Below are positions 47,361 to 56,195 of a DNA stretch of 64,000 bases, one piece after another. The translations under genes were made by a program, and so were the position numbers. Source of the DNA: Mycobacterium gordonae (GTDB taxonomy: Bacteria; Actinomycetota; Actinomycetes; Mycobacteriales; Mycobacteriaceae); assembly GCF_017086405.1 (NCBI RefSeq), contig NZ_CP070973.1:992001-1056000 (forward strand), read 5' to 3'. The notes under the pieces were generated by a model that worked only from the letters and a program-made list of their open reading frames with translations, ran no database searches and was not told the DNA's origin. The first letter of the stretch is position 1, and the number at the start of each line of letters is the position of its first letter.

Positions 47361-47982
47361 CAACAAGTCGGCGCAGGACCGCGAGTCGAGTCCGGGCACC
47401 GAACCTTTCGTGCCGGATTTCGACTCCGGGGAGCTGCCCGTCGCGCCCACCTACGACGCCGGTGAACCATCCGTGCCGTTCGTGCCCGATTTCGATACCG
47501 ACTCCCAACCATCTCTGCCGCTGGCCGGCCTCACCGAGCCGAAATCGGAGCCGGCGCCGGCGCCGGCGCAGGAGCGGCCCGCGCCGGTGACACCCGTGGT
47601 CGCAGCCGCGCCCGACGCGGCGGTCGAAGCGCCCGGGCCAGTGGCCGTTCCGGGCCGTTACCTCTACCTGAAATGGTGGAAGTTCGTGCTGGTGCTGTTC
47701 GGCGTGTGGTTCTTCGCCGCGGTGTTCGGACTGAGCCTGTTCTATTGGTGGTACCACACCATCGACAAGACGCCGCCGGTGTTCGCGACGTTCGTGTATG
47801 TCGTGGCGTGTGCCGTCGCCGGCCTGATATCGGCGATGGTGGAGTCCAAACCCATGATGGCCGCCCTGTCGATCGCTGTGATGTCGGCGCCGTTCGCCTC
47901 CGTCGTCGCTGCGGCGACGCTGCACGGTTATTACTACTGCGAGAGAATGGGTCCCTGCCTCGTCGGGGTTATACCGTACTGA
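47353..47982 (+). CDS. Membrane protein with Pro-rich N-terminal tail (Rv0461 homologue)
   Basis: 209 residues from the ATG at 47353. Residues 1-~105 are hydrophilic and rich in Pro, Ala and acidic residues (FVPDFDSGELPVAPTY is followed by a similar repeat, FVPDFDTDSQPSLP). The C-terminal half has about four membrane helices: FVLVLFGVWFFAAVFGLSL, FATFVYVVACAVAGLI and AALSIAVMSAPFASVVAA. Overlap with the preceding gene indicates cotranscription. Function unknown. Confidence 0.75.
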   Translation: MADNKSAQDRESSPGTEPFVPDFDSGELPVAPTYDAGEPSVPFVPDFDTDSQPSLPLAGLTEPKSEPAPAPAQERPAPVTPVVAAAPDAAVEAPGPVAVPGRYLYLKWWKFVLVLFGVWFFAAVFGLSLFYWWYHTIDKTPPVFATFVYVVACAVAGLISAMVESKPMMAALSIAVMSAPFASVVAAATLHGYYYCERMGPCLVGVIPY

Positions 47983-48006
47983 GTAACCGCTCCCCGCTGA
48001 GGGCAG

Positions 48007-48735
48007 TCAGCAGGCGCTGACTTTTATTAACCGGACATCGGGATATGCCCGTGTTGCATATTGCGGTAGGAGCCTTTCGAAATCGACCATTTGGACGACC
48101 AGACTTTCGAATGGCGAGAGGGATATCGCGACCAGCACGTGCTCCGCGGTGTCATTGTCTGCTGCGGCGCGCAGCACCACGCCCTGTAACCGGTGGCGCG
48201 GCGCCATGGGCGAGATGAAAGGCGAAACTATACCCGCCAGCAGTCCCAGTTCGGATTCCGAAGGATAGTTCGTGGGATTGATGCGGCATGTCCGCACTAT
48301 CCTGCTGGCCAGGCTCAGTTCCTTCGCCACGCGCTGCAACAGGTGCCGGTGGATGGTGAAGTCGCCTGCGCCCGTGAATAGGAAATGCAGTCCGCCGAGC
48401 CGTACCGTCAATGTCTTATGCACCAGTACTGGCGTGCCGTCAAGATTACCGGCAATCAGTTCTTGCTTGGTGCGTGCCGCGATGGACGGCGGATGGCGGA
48501 TGATCTTCGTCTGTATACCGAGCTCGGCTACTATCTCGTGCAGTAATTGAAACGCACTGCAGGAAAGTGTGCCCGCGCCCAGCGCCTTTTCTCGCCGGGT
48601 CATCTGTTCTACTGCTGCTATGGCGGGAAGTGCCGTCCAAAGTTCTTCGATGGGTGGAAGTTTCTCAATGATGTTTTTGATTGAAAAAAACGAATTCGGC
48701 GTCGATCTGTCGCTTAAGGCGCACAATTCAACCAT
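48007..48735 (-). CDS. YbaK/ProX-like (aminoacyl-tRNA deacylase fold) protein
   Basis: 242 residues from the ATG at 48733-48735. From about residue 60 the order fits the YbaK/EbsC family: LLHEIVAELGIQTKIIRHPP, VLVHKTLTVR (Lys 107 aligns with the family's catalytic lysine in VKTL), FLFTGAGDFTIHRHLLQRVA, SESELGLLAGIVSPF (the GxVxPF motif) and SPFESLVVQMVDFERLL. About 40 extra residues precede the domain. This family removes mischarged amino acids from tRNA (for example Cys-tRNA-Pro). The gene is visibly richer in A/T than its neighbours and has no counterpart between Rv0461 and lpdC in M. tuberculosis. Homology is by motif only. Confidence 0.55.
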   Translation of the reverse strand: MVELCALSDRSTPNSFFSIKNIIEKLPPIEELWTALPAIAAVEQMTRREKALGAGTLSCSAFQLLHEIVAELGIQTKIIRHPPSIAARTKQELIAGNLDGTPVLVHKTLTVRLGGLHFLFTGAGDFTIHRHLLQRVAKELSLASRIVRTCRINPTNYPSESELGLLAGIVSPFISPMAPRHRLQGVVLRAAADNDTAEHVLVAISLSPFESLVVQMVDFERLLPQYATRAYPDVRLIKVSAC

Positions 48736-49098
48736 GTCGGTACGAGCCTCAGCATCCGCTGGCTATGCGTTCATTCGGCAGGCGGGAATCGTCGTTCATG
48801 GTCGTGCTTGGCCCGGCTCGGTTCGCATCGTTGATCCGCTTCCTTCAGCTGTGCAGATTCTAGAGCCACTTCTGCAGGCGCCACGCCTGAAATTGTGAAT
48901 TTTTTTCGGTGAACCTCTGGCTCGGCGCAAACTCGGCCGGACTGCTGCGTAGGTTTACTTGACGCGCCTCCGGGTCGCCATAACGCCGGCGCCCTCATCC
49001 TTGTGGTCGCGGGCGCGATCCGTGCTGCCGCGGGCGCGGTGTCCGACTGTCCTTCCTCGGACCGGATCTAGGTGTTACAGCCATATAAGGTGAGTTCC
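48736..49098. other. Spacer between the YbaK-like gene and lpdC
   Basis: 363 bases, no supported gene. The stretch up to about 48910 is comparatively A/T-rich (a run of seven T near 48900). A possible -35 TTGACG occurs at 48959-48964 with CATAAC at 48979-48984 (spacer 14). A promoter for lpdC is expected here, but the hexamers are only suggestive. Confidence 0.4.
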
Positions 49099-50493
49099 GT
49101 GACCCACTATGACGTCGTCGTTCTCGGAGCAGGTCCCGGCGGATATGTAGCGGCCATTCGAGCCGCCCAGCTCGGGTTGAATACCGCAATCATCGAGCCG
49201 AAATACTGGGGTGGCGTCTGCCTCAACGTCGGCTGCATCCCGTCAAAGGCGTTGCTGCGCAACGCCGAACTCGCCCACATTTTTACCAAGGAAGCCAAAG
49301 TTTTCGGCATCGGCGGCGAGGCCACGTTCGACTTCGGGGCCGCGTTCGACCGTAGCCGCAAAGTGGCCGACGGCCGGGTAGCCGGCGTGCACTATCTGAT
49401 GAAGAAGAACAAGATCACCGAGATTCACGGCTACGGCAGGTTCACGGACGCGAACACCATCGCGGTCGAACTGAACGACGGTGGGACCGAGGAGGTCACG
49501 TTCGACAACGCCATCATCGCCACCGGCAGTAGCACCCGACTCGTCCCCGGCACGTCGCTGTCGGAGAACGTGGTGACCTACGAGAAGCTGATCATGACCC
49601 GGGAACTCCCCAAGTCGATCGTCATTGCCGGTGCCGGCGCCATCGGCATGGAGTTCGGCTACGTGATGAAGAATTACGGCGTCGATGTGACCATCGTGGA
49701 ATTCCTGCCGCGCGCGCTGCCCAACGAGGACGCCGACGCTTCCAAGGAGATCGAGAAGGCGTTCAAGAAGCTGGGTGTCAAGATCCTCACCGGTACCAAG
49801 GTCGAGTCCATCACCGACGATGGCTCCGAGGTCACGGTCAGCGTCAGCAAGGACGGTAAGTCCGAGGAACTCAAGGCCCAGAAAGTGTTGCAGGCCATCG
49901 GTTTTGCGCCCAACGTCGAGGGCTACGGATTGGACAGGGCCGGGGTTGCGTTGACCGATCGCAAGGCGATCGGGATCACCGATTACATGCAGACGTCCGT
50001 GCCGCACATCTACGCCATCGGAGACGTCACCGGCAAGCTGATGCTCGCGCACGTCGCCGAGGCCATGGGCGTCGTGGCGGCCGAAACCATCGCCGGCGCT
50101 GAGACTTTGGCGCTGGGTGACTATCGCATGTTGCCCCGCGCCACGTTCTGTCAGCCCAATGTCGCCAGCTTCGGTCTCACCGAGGAGCAGGCTCGCGACG
50201 AGGGCTACGACGTGGTGGTGGCGAAGTTCCCCTTCACCGCCAATGCCAAGGCGCACGGTGTCGGCGATCCGAGCGGCTTCGTCAAGCTGATAGCCGACGC
50301 CAAGTACGGCGAGCTGATCGGTGGGCACTTGGTGGGGCACGACGTGTCGGAACTGCTGCCAGAGCTCACCCTGGCGCAGAAGTGGGACCTGACCGCCACC
50401 GAACTGGCCCGCAACGTGCACACCCACCCGACCATGTCCGAGGCGCTGCAGGAGTGCTTCCACGGCCTGATCGGGCACATGATCAATTTCTAG
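49099..50493 (+). CDS. lpdC: Dihydrolipoamide dehydrogenase (Lpd/LpdC)
   Basis: 464 residues from the GTG at 49099 (reading [15 protein letters not shown]), same length as M. tuberculosis LpdC; an ATG-less longer frame starts at 49072 but adds nothing conserved. FAD fold [17 protein letters not shown], redox disulfide [16 protein letters not shown] fold [14 protein letters not shown], second FAD strand [10 protein letters not shown]-terminal catalytic [12 protein letters not shown]. It is the E3 of pyruvate dehydrogenase, of branched-chain and alpha-ketoglutarate complexes and of the peroxynitrite reductase system, in the cytoplasm. Confidence 0.97.
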   Translation: MTHYDVVVLGAGPGGYVAAIRAAQLGLNTAIIEPKYWGGVCLNVGCIPSKALLRNAELAHIFTKEAKVFGIGGEATFDFGAAFDRSRKVADGRVAGVHYLMKKNKITEIHGYGRFTDANTIAVELNDGGTEEVTFDNAIIATGSSTRLVPGTSLSENVVTYEKLIMTRELPKSIVIAGAGAIGMEFGYVMKNYGVDVTIVEFLPRALPNEDADASKEIEKAFKKLGVKILTGTKVESITDDGSEVTVSVSKDGKSEELKAQKVLQAIGFAPNVEGYGLDRAGVALTDRKAIGITDYMQTSVPHIYAIGDVTGKLMLAHVAEAMGVVAAETIAGAETLALGDYRMLPRATFCQPNVASFGLTEEQARDEGYDVVVAKFPFTANAKAHGVGDPSGFVKLIADAKYGELIGGHLVGHDVSELLPELTLAQKWDLTATELARNVHTHPTMSEALQECFHGLIGHMINF

Positions 50494-50673
50494 CGATGCG
50501 CGGGTTTTCTATGAAACGGCCCAGCAACCGCACAACGTCATTGACGAAGAATTTTTCGTGATCTAGTTTTCGTATTAGGTGGGGCGGCGCGGGCTCGGCG
50601 GTGAGGAAACTCGCCGATCGGTGACCGCCTCAACCGCGCTGCCGGTAGTCGGGCGACCGGAGGGCGGAAACTG

Positions 50674-51123
50674 ATGACAAGCAAGGCATTTCCCGCGGCA
50701 ATCGCTGTTCTGGTCGGACTGGGGCTGAGCGCGGCGCCACCACGCGCCGAGGCCGAAGTTCCGACTATGAACGGTGTCTACCACTACGCCGATGAGGACG
50801 GCGACGTGGGGACCTGGACCATCAACAACACCTGCAGCCCGCATTGCGTCGCCCATGTGACCACCGGGTCGGGCCGGAGCTTCGACGCCCGGCTGGAAAA
50901 CGGCCGCTACGTCAGTTCCCGGACAATCATGGACGGGCTGGAATGCCCTCCCTATTTCATCGGTGAACTCGTCCTCGGCGCTCGAAGCCATCCGGTGAAC
51001 GTCACGCAATGGTGGGACCCGACGACGCTCGCGGGCGAAGTGGACTTCGCACACCCCTCGTCGGTGGTGCCCTGCACCCTCGATGATCATCACGACAGGT
51101 TCACCCTCACCCGAATCGGCTAG
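50674..51123 (+). CDS. Secreted protein of unknown function
   Basis: 149 residues from an ATG at 50674. Signal peptide TSKAFPAAIAVLVGLGLSAAPPRAEA. The mature part has NGVYHYADEDGDVGTWTI, the cysteine pair TCSPHC, GLECPPY and a late VVPCTL, giving four cysteines and probably two disulfides. Mycobacteria encode several small secreted proteins of this general shape, but I do not recognise the family. Its 3' end is 58 bases before Rv0463. Confidence 0.65.
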   Translation: MTSKAFPAAIAVLVGLGLSAAPPRAEAEVPTMNGVYHYADEDGDVGTWTINNTCSPHCVAHVTTGSGRSFDARLENGRYVSSRTIMDGLECPPYFIGELVLGARSHPVNVTQWWDPTTLAGEVDFAHPSSVVPCTLDDHHDRFTLTRIG

Positions 51124-51181
51124 TCGCAACGGTTCCGGGAGCGGTGGACTCGACCGCGGGGGATACCATCGCGGGGTGTTC

Positions 51182-51475
51182 ATGTCCCGCAACGAGGAGC
51201 CGCGGCACGCGGCTGTCGTGATCGGCGCGATCGGTGGATTGCTCGCCGGTTACGTCCTCTGGCTGGCCGCCATCACCATCGGCGACGATCTCACCACCGT
51301 GAGCAGGTGGAGTGTGGCGGTGTTGCTGGTCTCCGGCGCCCTGGCGGTCGGTGCGGTCATCTGTGGCTTACTGATGCGCTGGCGTCGCCGGTACGGCTGG
51401 TCAGCGTTCGCGTTCGGCGTCCCGGTGCTGCCGGTGGTGTTGACGCTGGCCGTGCTCGCCAACCTCTATTTCTGA
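51182..51475 (+). CDS. Small membrane protein (Rv0463 homologue)
   Basis: 97 residues from the ATG at 51182, the same length as Rv0463. It starts MSRNEEPRHAAVVIGAIGGL. Three hydrophobic helices span roughly 13-33, 43-65 and 72-95. No motif. Convergent with Rv0464c. A GTG six bases upstream is an alternative start. Confidence 0.75.
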   Translation: MSRNEEPRHAAVVIGAIGGLLAGYVLWLAAITIGDDLTTVSRWSVAVLLVSGALAVGAVICGLLMRWRRRYGWSAFAFGVPVLPVVLTLAVLANLYF

Positions 51476-51477
51476 GG

Positions 51478-52044
51478 CTACCGCGGGTTGTCCAGCGGAA
51501 TTCTCAGCGCGGTGATCGTCGCGGCCAGTCCGTCGTACTGCGTTGCCAGCATGCAGAACTCGATCAACCGCGCCCTATTGAGGTAGCGAGCCAGCTGCTG
51601 CCAGGTCGCCTCGGTGATGGTGCGGTCCCTGATCAGCTCGTCGGTCGCGTTCAGCAGGGCTTGCTGGCGCGCGCTCAGCACCTTGCGGGGGCCGTCGCCG
51701 GGAGGGGCGTCGGGCCAGGCGAAGATCGTGGCCTGCGTCTGGGCGTCCAAGCCCGCTTTGCGCGCCATCCCGCGATGGTGCTGAAGTTCGTACTCGCAAG
51801 ACCGCAGGTGGGCGACCCGCAGGATGATCAACTCGGTGTCGATGCTGGGTAGCCGACCCCGGAGCAGCCGTCCGGAGTAGATCGCCCACGTCCAGAACAG
51901 GCCCTGACGGGAGCCGAGTGTCGTGAACAGATGCATTTCGGGCGCCCGTACCTTGCGCGCGGCCAGTTTCGCGACCACCCAGTTGACCGGCCCCAGTTGG
52001 CGAAGCCCCCCGGATGGGATGCGGGCTACCTGATCGCCGGTCAC
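51478..52044 (-). CDS. Carboxymuconolactone decarboxylase/AhpD-fold protein (Rv0464c homologue)
   Basis: 188 residues from the GTG at 52042-52044, which overlaps the ramB stop as GTGA. SIDTELIILRVAHLRSCEYELQHHRGMA contains the AhpD-like position CxxxxQHH in which only one cysteine is kept, so the usual CxxC redox pair is incomplete. DGLAATITALRIPL ends the domain. Peroxidase-type activity is therefore uncertain. Coupling with ramB is conserved in mycobacteria. Confidence 0.85.
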   Translation of the reverse strand: MTGDQVARIPSGGLRQLGPVNWVVAKLAARKVRAPEMHLFTTLGSRQGLFWTWAIYSGRLLRGRLPSIDTELIILRVAHLRSCEYELQHHRGMARKAGLDAQTQATIFAWPDAPPGDGPRKVLSARQQALLNATDELIRDRTITEATWQQLARYLNRARLIEFCMLATQYDGLAATITALRIPLDNPR

Positions 52045-53468
52045 GGTTGCTTCACCAGGTAAGGCGAGACGGTGCTGCGATGCTCGTCGATATCGAGCGC
52101 GCGCCCCAGCGCCGGGAACGCTCGCTGCGGACAGTTGTCGCGTTCGCAGACCCGGCAACCCGCGCCGATCGGCGTAGCAATCATTTCCAAGTCCCCAGAC
52201 AAGCTCAGCCCCTCTGAGTAGACGAGTCGGTGCGCGTGGCGAAGTTCGCAGCCGAGCCCGATCGCGAAGGTTTTTCCGGGCTGACCATACCGGGCCGCGC
52301 GCCGTTCCACGGTACGGGCCACCCACATGTAGTTGCGCCCGTCGGGCATCTGAGCGATCTGCACCAGAATCTTGCCGGGGTTGGCGAAGGTTTCGTAGAC
52401 GTTCCACAGCGGACAGGTGCCGCCGGTGGAAGAGAAGTGAAAACCGGTGGCGGACTGTCGTTTTGACATATTCCCGGCCCGGTCGACCCGGACGAAGGAC
52501 AGGGGCACTCCGCGCATGGAGGGGCGTTGCAAGGTGGAGAGCCGGTGCGCGATGGTCTCATAGCTGACCTGGTAGAAGGCCGACAGTCGTTCGACGTCGT
52601 AGCTGAAGTTCTCGGCGACGTCATGGAACTGGCGGTAGGGCAGCACCGCGGCGGCGGCGAAGTAGTTCGCCAGCCCCAGCCGGGCCAGGGTTCGTGACTC
52701 GTCACTGGTGAACTTGCCGTCGGTGACCAGGCTGTCGATCAGCTCGCCGTATTCGAGATAGGCCAGTTCGGCGGCCATCTTGAAAACCTGCTGCCCGGAG
52801 GCCAGGTGGTTGCTCATCTCCAGCGTCTTGGTCTGCGGGTCGTAGCGGTGCAGGACTGTGTCGCCCAGATCGATGCGCCTGGTGATGTGCACCCCGTGCA
52901 CCTCGGTGAGCCGGCGGGTCAACTCGCGGGCGAGGTCGCCGTGGTGCATCCGCATCTTGACGGTCAGCTCCTCGGCAGCGGTATCCAGCTCGTGCAGATA
53001 GTTCTGGCGTTCGTAGAAGTAGTCGCGCACCTCTTCATGGGGCATGGTGATGGACCCGCTGCCACTGCTGCCGTCGAAATACCGTTCCTCGGTGGCGGTG
53101 GCCAGTTGTGCGGTGGTGATCCGGTAGCGGCGGTGCAGGTTGACCACCGCCCGTGCCAGGCTCGGGTGGGTGTTGACCATCTCGGCGATCTCGGTCGGGT
53201 CCACGTCGATGTCCAGGTCACGGTCCATGGTCACCTCGCGCAGCTCGGCGACCAGGCGGGTGTCGTCCTGGGAGGCGAAGAAGGTGGCGTCCACCCCGAA
53301 CACCTCGGTGATCCGCAGCAGCACCGCCACCGTCAGCGGGCGCACGTCATGCTCGATCTGGTTCAGGTAGCTCGGTGAGATATCGAGCATCTGGGCCAGC
53401 GCCGCCTGACTGAATCCGCGTTCACTGCGAAGCTGCCGGACGCGCGCGCCGACGAACGTCTTAGACAC
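52041..53468 (-). CDS. ramB: Transcriptional regulator RamB of acetate/glyoxylate metabolism
   Basis: 475 residues from the GTG at 53466-53468 (length in M. tuberculosis 474); the open frame continues upstream to 54176 without conservation. N-terminal Xre-type helix-turn-helix: FSQAALAQMLDISPSYLNQIE, then a long ScfR/PrpC-linked region, with YFAAAAVLPYRQFHDVAE, a C-terminal zinc-like cluster GCRVCERDNCPQRAFP. RamB represses or modulates icl1 and its own gene. The divergent spacer to Rv0466 holds RamB-like motifs. Confidence 0.95.
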   Translation of the reverse strand: MSKTFVGARVRQLRSERGFSQAALAQMLDISPSYLNQIEHDVRPLTVAVLLRITEVFGVDATFFASQDDTRLVAELREVTMDRDLDIDVDPTEIAEMVNTHPSLARAVVNLHRRYRITTAQLATATEERYFDGSSGSGSITMPHEEVRDYFYERQNYLHELDTAAEELTVKMRMHHGDLARELTRRLTEVHGVHITRRIDLGDTVLHRYDPQTKTLEMSNHLASGQQVFKMAAELAYLEYGELIDSLVTDGKFTSDESRTLARLGLANYFAAAAVLPYRQFHDVAENFSYDVERLSAFYQVSYETIAHRLSTLQRPSMRGVPLSFVRVDRAGNMSKRQSATGFHFSSTGGTCPLWNVYETFANPGKILVQIAQMPDGRNYMWVARTVERRAARYGQPGKTFAIGLGCELRHAHRLVYSEGLSLSGDLEMIATPIGAGCRVCERDNCPQRAFPALGRALDIDEHRSTVSPYLVKQP

Positions 53469-53501
53469 GCTGACCAGCGTAGTCGGCCTTGCGAAGGCTG
53501 C

Positions 53502-53528
53502 CTTGGCAGGCTTGGCAGGCTTGGCAGG
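53502..53528. repeat. Three tandem 9-base CTTGGCAGG repeats in the ramB/Rv0466 spacer
   Basis: CTTGGCAGG at 53502, 53511 and 53520, without gaps, 34-60 bases before ramB. Just upstream a perfect GCCTT-GCG-AAGGC palindrome sits at 53486-53498. Both may be binding sites for RamB or another regulator, since the divergent promoter region is only 163 bases. Confidence 0.5.
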
Positions 53529-53631
53529 CGTGGTGGGATTGGTATTTGCGATGCGTCGTTGGCATGATTCGCTTCGACGGCCCCAGGTATCGACCTGGTT
53601 TTCGCACGAGGAGGAAACGGGGAACAGCGCC

Positions 53632-54426
53632 GTGAGCCTGGACAAAAAGTTAATGCCGGTGCCCGACGGTAGCCCCGACGTCTTCGATCGCGAGTGGCCG
53701 CTGCGGGTTGGCGACATCGACCGCACGGGGCGGCTGCGGCTGGACGCGGCGTGCCGGCACATCCAGGACATCGGCCAGGACCAGCTGCGTGAGATGGGTT
53801 TCGAAGAGACGCATCCGCTGTGGATCGTCCGCCGAACCATGGTCGACCTGATCCGACCGATCGAGTTCCAGGACCTGCTACGGTGCCGGCGCTGGTGCTC
53901 GGGCACCTCGAACCGGTGGTGCGAAATGCGGGTTCGCATCGACGGACGCAAGGGCGGGCTGATCGAGTCCGAGGCGTTCTGGATCCACGTCAACAAAGAG
54001 ACCGAGATGCCGGCACGCATCGCCGACGACTTTCTCGCGGGTCTGCACAAGACGACCACGGTCGAGCGGCTGCGGTGGAAGGGGTACCTGAAGCCGGGTA
54101 GCCGCGAAGACGCCACCGAGATCCACGAGTTCCCCGTCCGGGTGACCGACATCGACCTGTTCGACCACATGAACAACTCGGTGTACTGGAGCGTCGTCGA
54201 GGACTACCTGGCAGCCCAACCAGAGCTGCTGGTTCTTCCGCTGCGCGTCACCATCGAGCACGAGGCGCCGGTGGCTCTCGGCGACAAGCTAGAGATCATT
54301 TCGCACGTGCACCCGGCTGGATCGACCGATGAGTTCGGTCCCGAACTCGCCGATCGGACTGTTACAACGCTCACATATGCGGTCGGCGATGAGACCAAAG
54401 CCGTCGCCGCGCTGTTCACTCGCTAA
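53632..54426 (+). CDS. Acyl-ACP thioesterase-like protein (Rv0466 homologue)
   Basis: 264 residues from the GTG at 53632 (reading VSLDKKLMPVPDG), same length as Rv0466. Two hot-dog folds: first half REWPLRVGDIDRTGRLRLDAACRHIQDIG, second half FPVRVTDIDLFDHMNNSVYWSVVEDYL, where the DxFDHMNNxxY block is a thioesterase signature with catalytic Asn/His. It would release fatty acids from acyl carrier protein. The gene is followed by icl1 after 294 bases. Confidence 0.9.
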   Translation: MSLDKKLMPVPDGSPDVFDREWPLRVGDIDRTGRLRLDAACRHIQDIGQDQLREMGFEETHPLWIVRRTMVDLIRPIEFQDLLRCRRWCSGTSNRWCEMRVRIDGRKGGLIESEAFWIHVNKETEMPARIADDFLAGLHKTTTVERLRWKGYLKPGSREDATEIHEFPVRVTDIDLFDHMNNSVYWSVVEDYLAAQPELLVLPLRVTIEHEAPVALGDKLEIISHVHPAGSTDEFGPELADRTVTTLTYAVGDETKAVAALFTR

Positions 54427-54505
54427 CAGGACAAGCGTCCCGGTAAATTGCCGATGACCTGCAGATTTCGGTTACTGGTCGGTAGCTTCTGAACCGTTTC
54501 AGTAG

Positions 54506-54532
54506 TTCGCCAGCTTCGCAAAGTTCGCAAAA
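54506..54532 (+). promoter_or_regulatory. RamB-like operator: three TTCGC units at exact 9-base spacing upstream of icl1
   Basis: TTCGC at 54506, 54515 and 54524; the central unit reads TTCGCAAAGTT, one base from the corynebacterial RamB motif in reverse (TTTGCAAAGTT), and the third reads TTCGCAAAA. A fourth TTCGCAAG lies at 54555. All fall 166-215 bases before the icl1 start. RamB control of icl1 is established in M. tuberculosis. Confidence 0.65.
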
Positions 54533-54720
54533 TGACCCCGAGCCGTAGCCGAAATTCGCAAGTGAAATGGGTGGACCAGCGGGAATGCGCTGTGCCATGG
54601 TCGAGTTAGCACATCAGTGAAGTCGAGGTGAGGTTGAGTCTCTAGCTTTCATCCGCGCAGCGGTGCCTCGACTCATCGGAAGCAAATTTCAGTCAAAGAA
54701 TGACCGTAAGGAGCAGCCCC

Positions 54721-56007
54721 ATGTCCGAAGTCGGCACCCCGAAGAGCGCTGAGCAGATCCAGCACGACTGGGACCACAACCCCCGCTGGGAGGGCGTCAA
54801 GCGCACCTACACCCCGCAAGACGTGGTGGCGCTGCAGGGTCACGTTGTCGAGGAGCACACGCTGGCCCGTCGGGGCGCCGAGGTGCTCTGGGAGCAGCTG
54901 CACGAGATGGACTTCGTCAACGCGCTGGGCGCGCTGACCGGCAACATGGCCGTCCAGCAGGTCCGCGCTGGTCTGAAGGCGATCTATCTGTCCGGTTGGC
55001 AGGTCGCCGGTGACGCCAACCTCTCCGGCCACACCTACCCCGACCAGAGCCTCTACCCGGCCAACTCGGTGCCGCAGGTCGTGCGTCGCATCAACAACGC
55101 GCTGCTGCGCGCCGACGAGATCGCCAAGGTCGAGGGCGACCGCTCGGTGGACAACTGGCTGGCTCCGATCGTCGCCGACGGTGAGGCCGGCTTCGGTGGC
55201 GCGCTCAATGTCTACGAACTGCAGAAGGCGATGATTGCCGCCGGTGTCGCCGGTTCGCACTGGGAAGACCAGCTGGCCTCGGAGAAGAAGTGTGGCCACC
55301 TCGGTGGCAAGGTGCTGATCCCGACCCAGCAGCACATCCGCACCCTGACCTCGGCCCGGCTGGCGGCCGACGTCGCCGGTGTTCCCACGGTCGTCATCGC
55401 GCGCACCGACGCCGAGGCTGCCACGCTGATCACCTCCGACGTCGACGAGCGGGACCGCCCGTTCATCACCGGTGAGCGCACCAACGAAGGGTTCTACCGG
55501 GTCAAGAACGGTCTGGAGCCCTGCATCGCCCGGGCCAAGGCCTACGCGCCGTTCGCCGACCTGATCTGGATGGAGACCGGTACGCCTGACCTCGAGCTCG
55601 CCAAGAAGTTCGCCGAAGGCGTCAAGAGCGAGTTCCCGGACCAGCTGCTGGCCTACAACTGCTCGCCGTCGTTCAACTGGAAGAAGCACCTCGACGACGA
55701 CACCATCGCCAAGTTCCAGAAAGAGCTCGGTGCGATGGGCTTCAAGTTCCAGTTCATCACGCTGGCCGGCTTCCACGCCCTGAACTACTCGATGTTCGAT
55801 CTGGCCCACGGGTACGCCCGCAAGCAGATGAGTGCCTACGTCGAGCTGCAGGAGCGCGAGTTCGCGGCCGAGGAGCGCGGTTACACCGCGACCAAGCACC
55901 AGCGCGAGGTGGGCGCTGGCTACTTCGACCGGATCGCCACCACGGTCGACCCGACCTCGTCGACGACCGCGTTGGCCGGCTCGACCGAAGAGGGTCAGTT
56001 CCACTGA
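54721..56007 (+). CDS. icl1: Isocitrate lyase 1
   Basis: 428 residues, same as M. tuberculosis Icl1. Starts [20 protein letters not shown] after a strong TAAGGAG site; the ATG at 54700 upstream is a less likely start. Active-site loop [12 protein letters not shown] with the catalytic cysteine; [14 protein letters not shown] strand as [21 protein letters not shown]; closing [16 protein letters not shown]. It cleaves isocitrate to glyoxylate and succinate (glyoxylate shunt) and acts as methylisocitrate lyase for propionyl-CoA in related mycobacteria. Expected to be induced on fatty acids via RamB and others. Confidence 0.98.
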   Translation: MSEVGTPKSAEQIQHDWDHNPRWEGVKRTYTPQDVVALQGHVVEEHTLARRGAEVLWEQLHEMDFVNALGALTGNMAVQQVRAGLKAIYLSGWQVAGDANLSGHTYPDQSLYPANSVPQVVRRINNALLRADEIAKVEGDRSVDNWLAPIVADGEAGFGGALNVYELQKAMIAAGVAGSHWEDQLASEKKCGHLGGKVLIPTQQHIRTLTSARLAADVAGVPTVVIARTDAEAATLITSDVDERDRPFITGERTNEGFYRVKNGLEPCIARAKAYAPFADLIWMETGTPDLELAKKFAEGVKSEFPDQLLAYNCSPSFNWKKHLDDDTIAKFQKELGAMGFKFQFITLAGFHALNYSMFDLAHGYARKQMSAYVELQEREFAAEERGYTATKHQREVGAGYFDRIATTVDPTSSTTALAGSTEEGQFH

Positions 56008-56125
56008 GCCGGGTAGGTTCAGTCACTAACTGATCGGGATGCGCCGAACGTGAACTGACGGCGAGTTTTCCAGCGAATCCTCGCCATGACGTCACGCTCG
56101 GCGGTCCGCTGAGATGAAGTAGCGT

Positions 56126-56156
56126 AGGCCCCGCCCAGTCAGACTGGGCGGGGCCT
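56126..56156 (+). terminator. Strong hairpin after icl1
   Basis: Left arm AGGCCCCGCCCAGTC and right arm GACTGGGCGGGGCCT pair perfectly over 15 bases with a minimal centre; no long T-run follows. Placed 119 bases after icl1 and 40 before fadB2, it probably terminates the icl1 message. Confidence 0.7.
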
Positions 56157-56195
56157 ATTGCGGTGCAACCACAATCCGACTCGGGAGAGAAACAA

